From NCBI GenBank assembly GCA_021777375.1, contig JAJYDV010000003.1:1-64000 (forward strand): 64,000 nucleotides of DNA, written 5' to 3'. Positions 18,218 to 27,531 of this stretch are shown here, in pieces. The notes beneath the pieces were generated by a model, which was not told where the DNA came from, did no database searches, and saw nothing but the letters and a program-made list of their open reading frames with translations. The stretch comes from a bacterium. GTDB taxonomy: Bacteria; Patescibacteriota; Saccharimonadia; Saccharimonadales; UBA4665. Both the position numbers and the translations under genes were made by a program. Numbering within the stretch: the stretch's first letter is position 1; every line of letters begins with the position of its first letter.

Positions 18218-18294
18218 TGGTGGGCGCTGAGGGACTTGAACCCCCGACTTCTTGCGTGTAAAGCAAGCGCTCTAGCCAACTGAGCTAAGCGCCC
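18218..18294 (-). tRNA. tRNA-Val (anticodon TAC)
   Basis: Acceptor GGGCGCT/AGCGCCC, anticodon loop TTTACAC, encoded CCA. Confidence 0.93.
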
Positions 18295-18295
18295 A

Positions 18296-18382
18296 TGGTG
18301 CGCGAGAGAGGACTTGAACCTCCACGTCCTAACGGACACCAGCACCTCAAGCTGGCCTGTCTACCGGTTCCAGCACTCGCGC
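18296..18382 (-). tRNA. tRNA-Leu (anticodon GAG)
   Basis: Acceptor GCGCGAG, long variable arm, anticodon loop TTGAGGT, encoded CCA. Confidence 0.92.
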
Positions 18383-18452
18383 GCGTAAGACATGCGTCGC
18401 TAAGTATATTAACATCTTATGCCTAGCTCCGAAACAGTTTATTTCTCTGGTT

Positions 18453-20090
18453 CTAAGAAAGCGGCAGGTGGTCATAAATATGCTCTAGGCTATATTTGCT
18501 CCTAAGCAATGGTTTGACCTCGTCACTACTCACGCTAATCTTAACTCCCGGGTTAAGGATGTTATACGGATCGAAAATCTTTTTAACCTTAATGAATAGC
18601 TGGTAAACATCGTCCGGATAAAGTTTAGGCAGGTAGGGTCCCCTCAAGCGACCCTCGTTATATCGCCCACTGGTTGAGCCTCCTAATTGTCTCATCTGAG
18701 TAGTAAAGTCCTCTAGCATTCGAAAGGCTTTCTGGCGATCCCCAACCTGACTTAAGTCAAGGTGAGGCTGAACGTGCAAGTTACCGTCGCCGGCATGCCC
18801 CCACACCGCAACTTGAAGATGCTCACGTTTGAACTGCTCATATATGCCGCTTAGAAAACTGGATAGCTTGTCTAGCGGGACAACACCATCATCAATTAGC
18901 GGCAGTGGATTGGTTTGTCCGATGGCGTGTCCACTTAGTAGAGCCGAAGCGTCCCTAACCTTCCATATTAGCTTCTGTTTTTCAGGATCATTCTCAAGTA
19001 TCACGCTTTGGCTATATTTGCCTAGAACCTTAGCGGCTTTTTTACTACCTTTGCGCCGATCATGCTCACTCATGTCATCAAACTCAACTAATAATACAAA
19101 CTTTGGATAAGGAGCTGAGATGATCTCCTTTAGGTAGTTCGCATTTTCAGCTGAAACAGTGTTCAGAAGGTTTTCGTCGACCAACTCGATAGCACTTGGG
19201 GCTTCGCTTAAACCACGCAACTCAATGACTGCAGCCTGTAGATCATCGACACTGTCAAAGTAGGCAGTTACCAGGGAGGTTGGCTCATTATAAAGTTCAG
19301 TACCAAGCGTAACTTCGGTAATTAATCCTAGCGTGCCCTGAGATCCGACAAAAAGCGGCGTGAGGTCAAAAGAACCATCTTTATGCTGGATATCTGCAAT
19401 ATCATATCCGGTAGCATTCTTACTGATCGAGAGAACGCTTTTTTCTACCAGGCTGCGGTTTTCTTCTATTAAGGTGTCGATCGAACGATAGACTTCGCCT
19501 TCGAAAGTAGATAGACCAAGTTTACGGTTTAATTCACGCTTGCTAATTCGCTGCGTCTCAATCACCTCTCCATTGGACAATACCACCCTAAGCCCGCGAA
19601 CATAATTACGTATTGAACCGTACTTAAATGATCGCCTGCTCGCTGCGTTATTGGCAACCGCTCCACCGAGTGTTGAGTATTCCAGGCTCGCCGGAGCTGA
19701 AGGAATAACACGGTTATAGGACACTAGCAGCTGTTGGAGTTTGCCAAAGTTAATACCTGCTTCAACAGTTATTTCTGAAGCTTTGGTGTCAAAAAACTTA
19801 ACTTGATTTAAATGCGCCGGGTAAACCAGCATTATACCGCTGCCAATCGCCGCTCCGGTTAAATCAGTGCCACTGCCACGTGCCGTTAGTGGGATTGCCC
19901 GACCACGTTCCGCTAGCTGCCAGATAAAACGTGCGGTTTTACGCACGTCATTCTCATTTTTTGGATAAACAATAACATTTGGGACCAGCGTAAAGATGCT
20001 GTCGTCAGTTGAAAAGTAGGCTCGAGCGTCATTACCCGTCATAACCTCGCCAGCCACATGTTCCTGCAAGTAATGCGCAACCCTATTCAT
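18453..20090 (-). CDS. FAD-linked oxidase (GlcD/D-lactate dehydrogenase type)
   Basis: LTARGSGTDLTGAA FAD PP-loop, SLEYSTLGGAVANNAASRRSFKYGSIRNYV, WGHAGDGNLHVQPHLDL. Confidence 0.9.
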   Translation of the reverse strand: MNRVAHYLQEHVAGEVMTGNDARAYFSTDDSIFTLVPNVIVYPKNENDVRKTARFIWQLAERGRAIPLTARGSGTDLTGAAIGSGIMLVYPAHLNQVKFFDTKASEITVEAGINFGKLQQLLVSYNRVIPSAPASLEYSTLGGAVANNAASRRSFKYGSIRNYVRGLRVVLSNGEVIETQRISKRELNRKLGLSTFEGEVYRSIDTLIEENRSLVEKSVLSISKNATGYDIADIQHKDGSFDLTPLFVGSQGTLGLITEVTLGTELYNEPTSLVTAYFDSVDDLQAAVIELRGLSEAPSAIELVDENLLNTVSAENANYLKEIISAPYPKFVLLVEFDDMSEHDRRKGSKKAAKVLGKYSQSVILENDPEKQKLIWKVRDASALLSGHAIGQTNPLPLIDDGVVPLDKLSSFLSGIYEQFKREHLQVAVWGHAGDGNLHVQPHLDLSQVGDRQKAFRMLEDFTTQMRQLGGSTSGRYNEGRLRGPYLPKLYPDDVYQLFIKVKKIFDPYNILNPGVKISVSSDEVKPLLRSKYSLEHIYDHLPLS

Positions 20091-20166
20091 AGCAGTTTTT
20101 GCTCACTAAATTTTCTTAAGCCTTTGCCTTAAATAATACCATAATGATTAAGGTTGCGTCTTAAAT

Positions 20167-20252
20167 TGGTGCGGATGAGAGGACTTGAACCTCCACGAGC
20201 TATTGCTCACTAGCTCCTGAAGCTAGCGCGTCTACCATTCCGCCACATCCGC
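20167..20252 (-). tRNA. tRNA-Leu (anticodon CAG)
   Basis: Acceptor GCGGATG, long variable arm, anticodon loop TTCAGGA, encoded CCA. Confidence 0.92.
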
Positions 20253-20309
20253 GGGTGGGTTAAAGGTCGCTTGAACGCCTCGATATATTAGAGGTTTTTA
20301 GGGCAAAAC

Positions 20310-22088
20310 TCAAGTTTGGCGACGGTCTGTCACACCGGTAGTTAAGATTTCCCAGTTATAGACATTATTAAAGCGATCTTGCTGGGCATTAATTTGCGCA
20401 TCGCCCAAACCATAGACCTTTCCGTTAGTAATGTATAAAACCCGTGGCTGGTAAAGACCGAGTGCCGGAGCATCCTTCTGCCATGCAGCTAAAAATGGCT
20501 GGTACTTAATTATGCGCAACGCCGGGTTAAGGCGAGTCCGACCCTCCTCTAGAGCAATACTCGCCGTGTTGCTGTCATATTCTGAAAGGTTAAGGTTGGT
20601 TGAACGCGGATCGTACTGAGATTTGTCCCAGTAGACAAATACGTCCGGGTCGTTGCCTATCGATATCCCGTCAAGAGTCGAGTCATAGTTGTGATCAGCT
20701 AAAGTTATTGAGTAGGTATCCGGAAATTCAAACAAGGGAATTAAATTTACCCCTAATTTGTGCCATTGTTTAGCTAATAAATTGACAATTAGTCGGTTTT
20801 CAGGAGTGTCGGTCGTAACAAGATTAAAGCTAAGCTGTTGGCCGGCTTTGTAGCGATAGCCATTTTTCGCAAGTATCCAGCCGTCAGAATTTAGCAGCGC
20901 TTGAGCTTGTACCACTTGACTTGTCTTTTGCGCGTATTTCGGATTAAAGGCCAGTTGTCCTTGCAGCAAAGGTTCGGTTACTGGGACGGTTTGGTAACCG
21001 AGCTTTTTAATGATAGCCTCTGGGTTGGATCCTAAAACCAAAGCATTACGAATATTTGAATCGCTTAGGATACTACCCTGAGTTTTAAAAAACACATAGT
21101 TTCCGGCAGTCAGTATTAGGCTGTGAACCTCAGTAGAAGGAAGAGCTTTAATTGAAGCCGGGACATTGTTTAGGCCAGCTAGACCATTTAGTTGGCCGGA
21201 TCTAAAAGCAGCCAGAAGCTGGTTTTGGTCAGCATAGGCGTGCAAAATGAACTCGCTTAATTTAGGTTTTCCTAGAACATAGCCGCTAAATGGTAAGAGG
21301 GCTATCTGTTCGACAGCGTTTTGGGGAGTGTTGCCGCTTACTTCGAGGGCATGCCAACTAAAAGGCCCGGCCCCGACAGGATTATTAGTATTGAAGGCAG
21401 CGGAGCGTAAGTTGGCCGGATCAATATTGCCTAGCAAATGCATCGGGATAATCCCGACTGTCAGATTGTACGGGAATGAGGCCAAGGGGTTTGGCAGCTT
21501 AAACTGAACGGTTAGTGGGTTCAAGGCACTGACGGAGATATTTTGCCAGCTAGAGAAAAGTGGCGATTGGGCGTTTGAGTTCTGAATCGTATCAAAAGTA
21601 AACACCACGTCGGCGGCCGTCAGCGGTTTACCGTCTTGCCATTTTAGGTTCGGTCGCAAGGTTACGGTGTACAAAGTTCCAGCTGAATCGACGCTATAAC
21701 CGCTAGCCAAATCATCCACTAGCTGATTGTTCGAGTTGTATCCTAAAAGTCCGGCGAAAATAAGCTGCGACAAGCTAGAATCTACTTCTCCGGTAGCATA
21801 AATAGGATTAACGTTTGTCAGGGTACCGAGAACACCTTCATTATAGATACCGCCGGGTACCGGTTGAATGGTTTGGAAGTAGTGATTTAAAGAAATAAGT
21901 TGCCAGACAGTAGCCAATCCCAGCAATAACCAAAACAATAGCCAGACGCTAACAAAACGACGCACTGCCACTAAATGGCTGATACGGCTATAGAGGTTTT
22001 TCTCAATTGAACGTCCTGCTTGCTTAGAGAGGTCGAGAGCCTGTCCTTGGCGCCGGAGTATGACTCGGCGCATCTTTTGGTAACGCAT
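20310..22088 (-). CDS. family 5 extracellular solute-binding protein with N-terminal membrane anchor
   Basis: LIFAGLLGYNSNNQLVDDLASGYSVDSAGTLYTVTLRPNLKWQDGKPLTAADVVFTF; TM near residues 45-65; no lipobox. Confidence 0.87.
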   Translation of the reverse strand: MRYQKMRRVILRRQGQALDLSKQAGRSIEKNLYSRISHLVAVRRFVSVWLLFWLLLGLATVWQLISLNHYFQTIQPVPGGIYNEGVLGTLTNVNPIYATGEVDSSLSQLIFAGLLGYNSNNQLVDDLASGYSVDSAGTLYTVTLRPNLKWQDGKPLTAADVVFTFDTIQNSNAQSPLFSSWQNISVSALNPLTVQFKLPNPLASFPYNLTVGIIPMHLLGNIDPANLRSAAFNTNNPVGAGPFSWHALEVSGNTPQNAVEQIALLPFSGYVLGKPKLSEFILHAYADQNQLLAAFRSGQLNGLAGLNNVPASIKALPSTEVHSLILTAGNYVFFKTQGSILSDSNIRNALVLGSNPEAIIKKLGYQTVPVTEPLLQGQLAFNPKYAQKTSQVVQAQALLNSDGWILAKNGYRYKAGQQLSFNLVTTDTPENRLIVNLLAKQWHKLGVNLIPLFEFPDTYSITLADHNYDSTLDGISIGNDPDVFVYWDKSQYDPRSTNLNLSEYDSNTASIALEEGRTRLNPALRIIKYQPFLAAWQKDAPALGLYQPRVLYITNGKVYGLGDAQINAQQDRFNNVYNWEILTTGVTDRRQT

Positions 22089-22112
22089 AATGTTTTAGGA
22101 ACGAGTTTTTGC

Positions 22113-22328
22113 CTAACCTATGATGGCGCTAAACAATAAAGATAGCGAGAAGATGATGGCGCAGACAATGGTCAGCTGAAAGATTGTCTTTTCGGTGCCT
22201 CTTCTAGTAGTGTTAACATCACCGGCTCCACCAAGTCCAGCACCTAAAGAAGCGCCCCTGGTTTGCACCAAAATAAGCAACACCATAAGCAACATTGATC
22301 CGAATGCTACGTAATCATATATGTTCAT
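22113..22328 (-). CDS. secG: preprotein translocase subunit SecG
   Basis: LLMVLLILVQTRGASLGAGLGG..TRRGTEKTIFQLT. Confidence 0.88.
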   Translation of the reverse strand: MNIYDYVAFGSMLLMVLLILVQTRGASLGAGLGGAGDVNTTRRGTEKTIFQLTIVCAIIFSLSLLFSAIIG

Positions 22329-22416
22329 AAAATATCTAACTCTGTTCTTTAGCTTTATTAATTATTAGTTTAGAGGATGATTGTAGACTCCGCAAATCCA
22401 TAGAGGTTAGTCCTTG

Positions 22417-23649
22417 CTAAAGCTGGCCCGGGAATTTAGCGCTTAATACTTTAGCTCCAGTAGCCGTAATTAAGACATCATCCTCAATTCTAACTCCAAT
22501 GCCCTCCTGGGGCAGGTAAATACCTGGCTCGAGGGTAATAACGTTGCCCGGCTGGAGTGGTTTCGTGTAATCACCTACGTCGTGAACGTTCAAGCCCAGA
22601 AAGTGCGATGCTGCATGCGGGAAATAACGCCTGACACTTTCTATTTTAAGATCCCGAGTTACCCCTAGTTGCTTAAGCTTTAGGCCCGCGAATTTGGCGA
22701 CCTTAGCCTCGTAACTCTGTAGATGCACCCCGGGCCCAAGTAAACTAAGTGCATAGTCCTGGGTTTCCTTAACGGCGCTATAGACATCCTTTTGGCGCAA
22801 CGTAGGTTTTGACGTCTTTAGCATTCTAGTGATGTCGGCGGCATAACCGCTAACTTCCGCCCCGACATCGCAAATTACGATTTCTCCGCTTTTGAGGCGA
22901 GCTGAATTGCTGATGTAGTGCATGGTGCAGGCCCGTGAGCCGCCGGCAATAATTGGCTCAAAAGCATGACCACTGGCTCCTCGGAAGCGAAAGCCGCGGC
23001 TAATATCTGCCTCTACCTGATACTCATAACTATATGTACCGTAAGGTTTAGCTAGCACTTCTTTTAAGGTGCCGAGAGTAATGTCTATGGCTCGCTGGAT
23101 CGCTGCAAGTTCTACCGGCTGCTTAACTACCCGCAAGGCGGCCAGTTGGGGCCTAATATCTATCAGCTGCAGGTCTTCACCGGCATGCTGCTTTAGACGA
23201 TCAACGAAACGCGAGCGGGCTGGATTTGCATACAACCCGTACTGCTCGATAAAAGAGGGGGCCGGTGCCAAGGTTGCAACTTGTTTGGTTCGCATAAGCA
23301 AGCCATCGAGACGCCGCCAGCCGCTGGCTTCGTTAATAATGTCACTGACACCCGAGGTTTTTGCAAGCACGAGCTTATCTATTTGGCCATCAAAAGTTAC
23401 CCTTGAGCCTTCACGAATCGGTACGATTAAAAACTCCCGTTGCTGATCGATCACTAGTGTAATATCCGGATCGTTAATACCGGTCAAGTACCAGAAGTTA
23501 GCATCTTGGGCGAAAGGATAGGTCGTGTCGGCTCCACGCTGAATTAAACCGTTGGCAGTAACGGCTATTGGCAAGTCCGAAGGTAACTGGCTAATTAAAC
23601 GCTGGCGGTTAGCTTTAAAAAAATTGGCGTTAAAATCTAGTTTGGGCAT
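22417..23649 (-). CDS. pepP: Xaa-Pro aminopeptidase (M24)
   Basis: N-terminal FWYLTG; metal ligands VICDVGAEVSGYAADITR, HFLGLNVHD, ITLEPGIYLP. Confidence 0.92.
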   Translation of the reverse strand: MPKLDFNANFFKANRQRLISQLPSDLPIAVTANGLIQRGADTTYPFAQDANFWYLTGINDPDITLVIDQQREFLIVPIREGSRVTFDGQIDKLVLAKTSGVSDIINEASGWRRLDGLLMRTKQVATLAPAPSFIEQYGLYANPARSRFVDRLKQHAGEDLQLIDIRPQLAALRVVKQPVELAAIQRAIDITLGTLKEVLAKPYGTYSYEYQVEADISRGFRFRGASGHAFEPIIAGGSRACTMHYISNSARLKSGEIVICDVGAEVSGYAADITRMLKTSKPTLRQKDVYSAVKETQDYALSLLGPGVHLQSYEAKVAKFAGLKLKQLGVTRDLKIESVRRYFPHAASHFLGLNVHDVGDYTKPLQPGNVITLEPGIYLPQEGIGVRIEDDVLITATGAKVLSAKFPGQL

Positions 23650-23681
23650 ATTCTAATTTGTACACAAATCGTATATATCTT

Positions 23682-25202
23682 CTAGCTTAGCAGACTCGGT
23701 CGGTTACTAAGAAAGCCACGCACGCTATTTGCCTTTCTAGGTCCAAGCACGCTAGCTAGTTCAGTTTCAGGAGCTTCGGATATTGCTTTTAGAGAACCGA
23801 AATGACGGAGCAGCTTTTTGGCGCTAGACGGACCGATACCCGGAATGGCCTCAAGCGTCGAACCGCTAACTCGTTTGAGCTTTAGGCTCGAGTGGTAGCT
23901 AACTGCGAAACGGTGACTTTCGTCACGTACTCTTTGGAGTAATTTAGTAATGTTGCCACTGTGGGGCAAACTAAGCAGCACGAACTGACCAGACTCGACA
24001 GCGTGTCCATGCAATTCTTTAGCTAGCTTGAAGTTTAACTTTACATGGCTACGAATAGTATCGATGACAATTTGTTCTTCGCGTTTGGCGAGACCGATAA
24101 AAGCTACTTCACTTCCGGTTCCAGCCTCATCTCGAGCATCTAAAGCCGCTTCAAGTTGCCCCTTGCCGCCATCAATTAGAACTAGATCCGGCACTCCCCA
24201 ACTAGATAGGTTTTTATGGCTGAAGCGGCGCAGAATAGTTTCGTGCATGTTATAAAAGTCATTATTAATATCGTAGTTAGTCTTAAATTTGCGGTAACTG
24301 GTCTTATTACTGACACCGTTCGTAAACACTACCATCGACGCAACAACATCCGTTCCCTGCATATGGCTAATATCGTAACCCTCAATGCGGCGTGGATAGG
24401 CCTTTAGATTCAGCAGTTCCATGAGCTCGTTTAGGGCCTGGTCTTTACTGATATCTAGGAATTCCTTGTCTAGAAATACTATTTGTTGGCTGAGACGTTT
24501 TAGGCTCTCAATTTGGTCGCGCTTGCAGGCTGCTTGCTCAAAGTCATGCTTAGCGGCCGCCTGCTTCATTTCGCGCTCCAGCTCGAGCACTAAGGTTGCC
24601 CTTTTACCGCTAATATAGTCCATTAAGCGCCTTAGGTTAGTACGGTAATCACTGAGTGAAGTGCGACCCTCTTCAAGCCCCGGATCAAGTCCTAGATGAT
24701 AGCTTAGAGTTGCTCGCTTTTGGTTCGGCTGACGTTTAGTGGCATATGGGAATATCCGTCGCAGCAATTTTAAAGCTTGGCGAATCGTGGCGATTGAAGT
24801 GTAAGGACCGAAATAGCGGGCTCCATCGTCAAGGGGACGGCGGGTAAAACTTACAGTCGGGTAGTCACTATCGTAATCTATCCGGACGTAGACCAAAGAT
24901 TTATCATCTCGAAGTAAAATATTGTACCGTGGCAGATAGCGCCTGATCTGCTCAGCTTCAAGAAACAAGGCGTCCAGTTCATTGTCTACAACCATCCATT
25001 CAAGGTCTGCAATTTCCCTAATCAGCGCCTCGGTTTTTGGATCCCGGTAGCGGCTCTTTTGGAAATACTGGCGCACCCGGTTTTTGAGTACCGAAGCTTT
25101 GCCGATATATATAATTTCGCCATTTTTATCTCGATAGAAATAAACTCCCGGACTGGAAGGGAGAGTTGACAATTTCTGGGCTAACTTTTCGCTCAACATC
25201 AT
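23682..25202 (-). CDS. uvrC: excinuclease ABC subunit C
   Basis: GIY-YIG SPGVYFYRDKNGEIIYIGKA, UVR motif, RIEGYDISHMQGTDVVASMVVF, C-terminal HhH. Confidence 0.96.
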   Translation of the reverse strand: MMLSEKLAQKLSTLPSSPGVYFYRDKNGEIIYIGKASVLKNRVRQYFQKSRYRDPKTEALIREIADLEWMVVDNELDALFLEAEQIRRYLPRYNILLRDDKSLVYVRIDYDSDYPTVSFTRRPLDDGARYFGPYTSIATIRQALKLLRRIFPYATKRQPNQKRATLSYHLGLDPGLEEGRTSLSDYRTNLRRLMDYISGKRATLVLELEREMKQAAAKHDFEQAACKRDQIESLKRLSQQIVFLDKEFLDISKDQALNELMELLNLKAYPRRIEGYDISHMQGTDVVASMVVFTNGVSNKTSYRKFKTNYDINNDFYNMHETILRRFSHKNLSSWGVPDLVLIDGGKGQLEAALDARDEAGTGSEVAFIGLAKREEQIVIDTIRSHVKLNFKLAKELHGHAVESGQFVLLSLPHSGNITKLLQRVRDESHRFAVSYHSSLKLKRVSGSTLEAIPGIGPSSAKKLLRHFGSLKAISEAPETELASVLGPRKANSVRGFLSNRPSLLS

Positions 25203-25245
25203 ACTAAGAGGTATTGTACTTCACAATAGCTGCAATATAGATTTT

Positions 25246-26670
25246 CTAGCGAAAGACTAAGAAAAGAATCAGACCAATTAACAAACTAATAACTATTCCC
25301 AAAATAACATTGGCTAGCGACGAATCCGATGTCTTCGTAGCAGTATTTATTACTAACGAATGGGTACTTAATGGGGCAGCAAGCGGGCGGTCTGAACGAT
25401 GCTGTTCGTTAGTCGAATCCAGTACTTGTTTAAGCAGTTCATCACTAGCTATGCGGGAACTCGGAGACTGGTTACGGAGGCGCGGGTCACGTTCAAAATA
25501 GTTTTGACGGTCTAAAATCTCGCGCCGTAATTGAGGTAAGATATCTTTACCCTTATAGTGTGCCTCCAGCAAACGCCTAAGAGCGTTTTCATCAAACAAA
25601 CTGTTTTCAAACATGTGCTTAAGTGACGCACCGCCAACTCGGACATCGTTACTTAAATCTAGCAGCTCATTCCGGCGTAGGCTTTTAATCTGCTCAGGAT
25701 TGGAGATTGCTCGCACTTCGCGCAGCTCTGTAACTGGCCGTTCTTTACCAACCAGGACTTTCCCGATATGCCCGGCATGTTCCGGCTTAATAATACCCGG
25801 CAGGTTTTCGCTGCGGTTCGGAAGAGTTTGCTCATAAGGGATTTCGAAGACTGGAGTCTTATTTATAGTTTCTTTCTGCTTGCTCAAATGCTGCAGTGCC
25901 ACTTCTTGACCCGTTAGCTTAGCCTCTAAGCCTGACACCTCCCTCTCGATCTGCCTTTCTTGAACCGCTACCTTATTAATGTGAACCTTCTTTGCAGAAT
26001 TGGGATGATGACGGTTAAAGATGTCTGCTGCTAACCGGGTGGCTATTTTTGAATGATTTTTTTTATCTGATTTCACTTCTTTTTTTGGCATTGATCTGAA
26101 TAAGTCGGAAGCCAAATTAGCTTTAGCCCGAGTCTGACTAATGTCTGTTGGCGATGCGCTTTCTTGAAGTCTCACGGGGTGGCTCTTACGAACAGGAGAC
26201 GGCTGTTCAATATTCCCGTCATCTAGCTGGTGCGCTATTTTAGTGGCCTCGATTGCAGTTTCTGGTTCGACGCCACTAACAACCAACCCCAAAAATTCAG
26301 TTACCGGAGGTAGTGGCGATTCCTCAGTTACCGGATTTTTTAAATGCTCCTCTGCGATAGCCTGGTTGATGCTACTGACTTCTTCCGGGCTCAGCGGTAC
26401 TTCAGGGTTTCCGTTTACGTCCGCTTCTGGCGAATGTTCAGACTCTGGGATCAATGTTTCGGGCTCAGCTTGATCGAATGACTCTTTATCTATGAGCAAG
26501 GATAAGGCAATATCCAGACCGACTTTTTCTTTCGGCCGATCCTCATTAGTCTCTTCTAATAATATGATTTCAGCTAGTGAAAGTGTTTTTTTCTTGGTCT
26601 TATTCTCTTCGTCGTCGCTCGACTCGTCATCATCTTCTTCGGGTTTAGGAAATGTCAGGTTTTCTTCCAT
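25246..26670 (-). CDS. hypothetical protein, acidic/disordered with C-terminal TM anchor
   Basis: Long low-complexity region; C-terminal LANVILGIVISLLIGLILFLVF. Confidence 0.75.
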   Translation of the reverse strand: MEENLTFPKPEEDDDESSDDEENKTKKKTLSLAEIILLEETNEDRPKEKVGLDIALSLLIDKESFDQAEPETLIPESEHSPEADVNGNPEVPLSPEEVSSINQAIAEEHLKNPVTEESPLPPVTEFLGLVVSGVEPETAIEATKIAHQLDDGNIEQPSPVRKSHPVRLQESASPTDISQTRAKANLASDLFRSMPKKEVKSDKKNHSKIATRLAADIFNRHHPNSAKKVHINKVAVQERQIEREVSGLEAKLTGQEVALQHLSKQKETINKTPVFEIPYEQTLPNRSENLPGIIKPEHAGHIGKVLVGKERPVTELREVRAISNPEQIKSLRRNELLDLSNDVRVGGASLKHMFENSLFDENALRRLLEAHYKGKDILPQLRREILDRQNYFERDPRLRNQSPSSRIASDELLKQVLDSTNEQHRSDRPLAAPLSTHSLVINTATKTSDSSLANVILGIVISLLIGLILFLVFR

Positions 26671-26757
26671 GGCAAAATAAAACTTAAATAATTATCTACT
26701 CTCTAACCTACTTAAAAGTATATATCTCTTGTCTATTAGAGAAAGCTTGCTAACTTG

Positions 26758-27474
26758 CTAGGATTCAGTTTTTTCAGAACCACTGCTCGCAGATTCCGAC
26801 GAGACTTCTCCGATGGTTTCGCCGCTCTCGGCAGTTTCAGCTTCTTCAGCCGGAACAGTTTCTTCGGCGCTACCGCCGGCAGATTCGTTAGCCGCGGCTA
26901 GAGCGCTAGGTTCGTAAACAGTAGCGACTGCGTGGTTAGCTTCAGTCTTAAGAACTACATTCGGCGGCAAAATTAAATCAGCAACCGAAATCTGGTCACC
27001 AATATCTACTAGTTGCTCGGCATCAAAGTAAATAACTTCCGGTAAATCTTTAGGCAGTGCCTCGACAGTTACTAATTCAAGGTTGTTTAAGACAATCAGG
27101 CCCGCTCGCTCGGCCGGCGTGGCTTCGTTGCCTTCATTAAACTTTGGCTCAATCGGGATTTCAGCTTCAACCTTTTGGTCTGCGGCAACAGCGTTAAAAA
27201 CTACATGATTAAGGAGGTGTTTGCGTGGCTCGAACTCTACACTTTTAATCATCGCCGTATAGGTTTTACCGCCGGCACTCAAAATAAGTGGGTGGTGCTT
27301 ACCAGCCTGTCGGTAAGCTTTAAGTAAGTTCACAGTATCCCCTTCCACGATAATCGATGGTTGCCCGTGGTCATGAATTACAGCCGGAGTTTTTCCGTCT
27401 TTACGCAAATGCTTAACGGCTTTACCGGTTATACTGCGCGGTTCTAAAGTCAAATTAATTACATCTTGAGCCAT
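26758..27474 (-). CDS. rplY: 50S ribosomal protein L25 (CTC-type, long)
   Basis: L25 N-terminal LEPRSITGKAVKHLRKDGKTPAVIHDHG and TL5 domain, acidic tail. Confidence 0.92.
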   Translation of the reverse strand: MAQDVINLTLEPRSITGKAVKHLRKDGKTPAVIHDHGQPSIIVEGDTVNLLKAYRQAGKHHPLILSAGGKTYTAMIKSVEFEPRKHLLNHVVFNAVAADQKVEAEIPIEPKFNEGNEATPAERAGLIVLNNLELVTVEALPKDLPEVIYFDAEQLVDIGDQISVADLILPPNVVLKTEANHAVATVYEPSALAAANESAGGSAEETVPAEEAETAESGETIGEVSSESASSGSEKTES

Positions 27475-27531
27475 ACTGAGCTTATCATCCCCTGTCTAGT
27501 GTTTAGATCTACTTGATTACATTTTACCAGA

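Larger units (their letters stand above)
16640..18223. mobile_element. putative integrated/degenerate actinobacterial-type element with serine-recombinase remnant
   Basis: Flanking direct repeat AATGGTGG (16640-16647 and 18216-18223); composition and gene style differ from surroundings; recombinase C-terminal fragment and HTH ORF inside. Confidence 0.5.

Noticed and set aside
18217-18261. C-terminal MVGAEGLEPPTSCV of the 17446 ORF
   Set aside because: Read-through across the antisense of tRNA-Val, not real protein.
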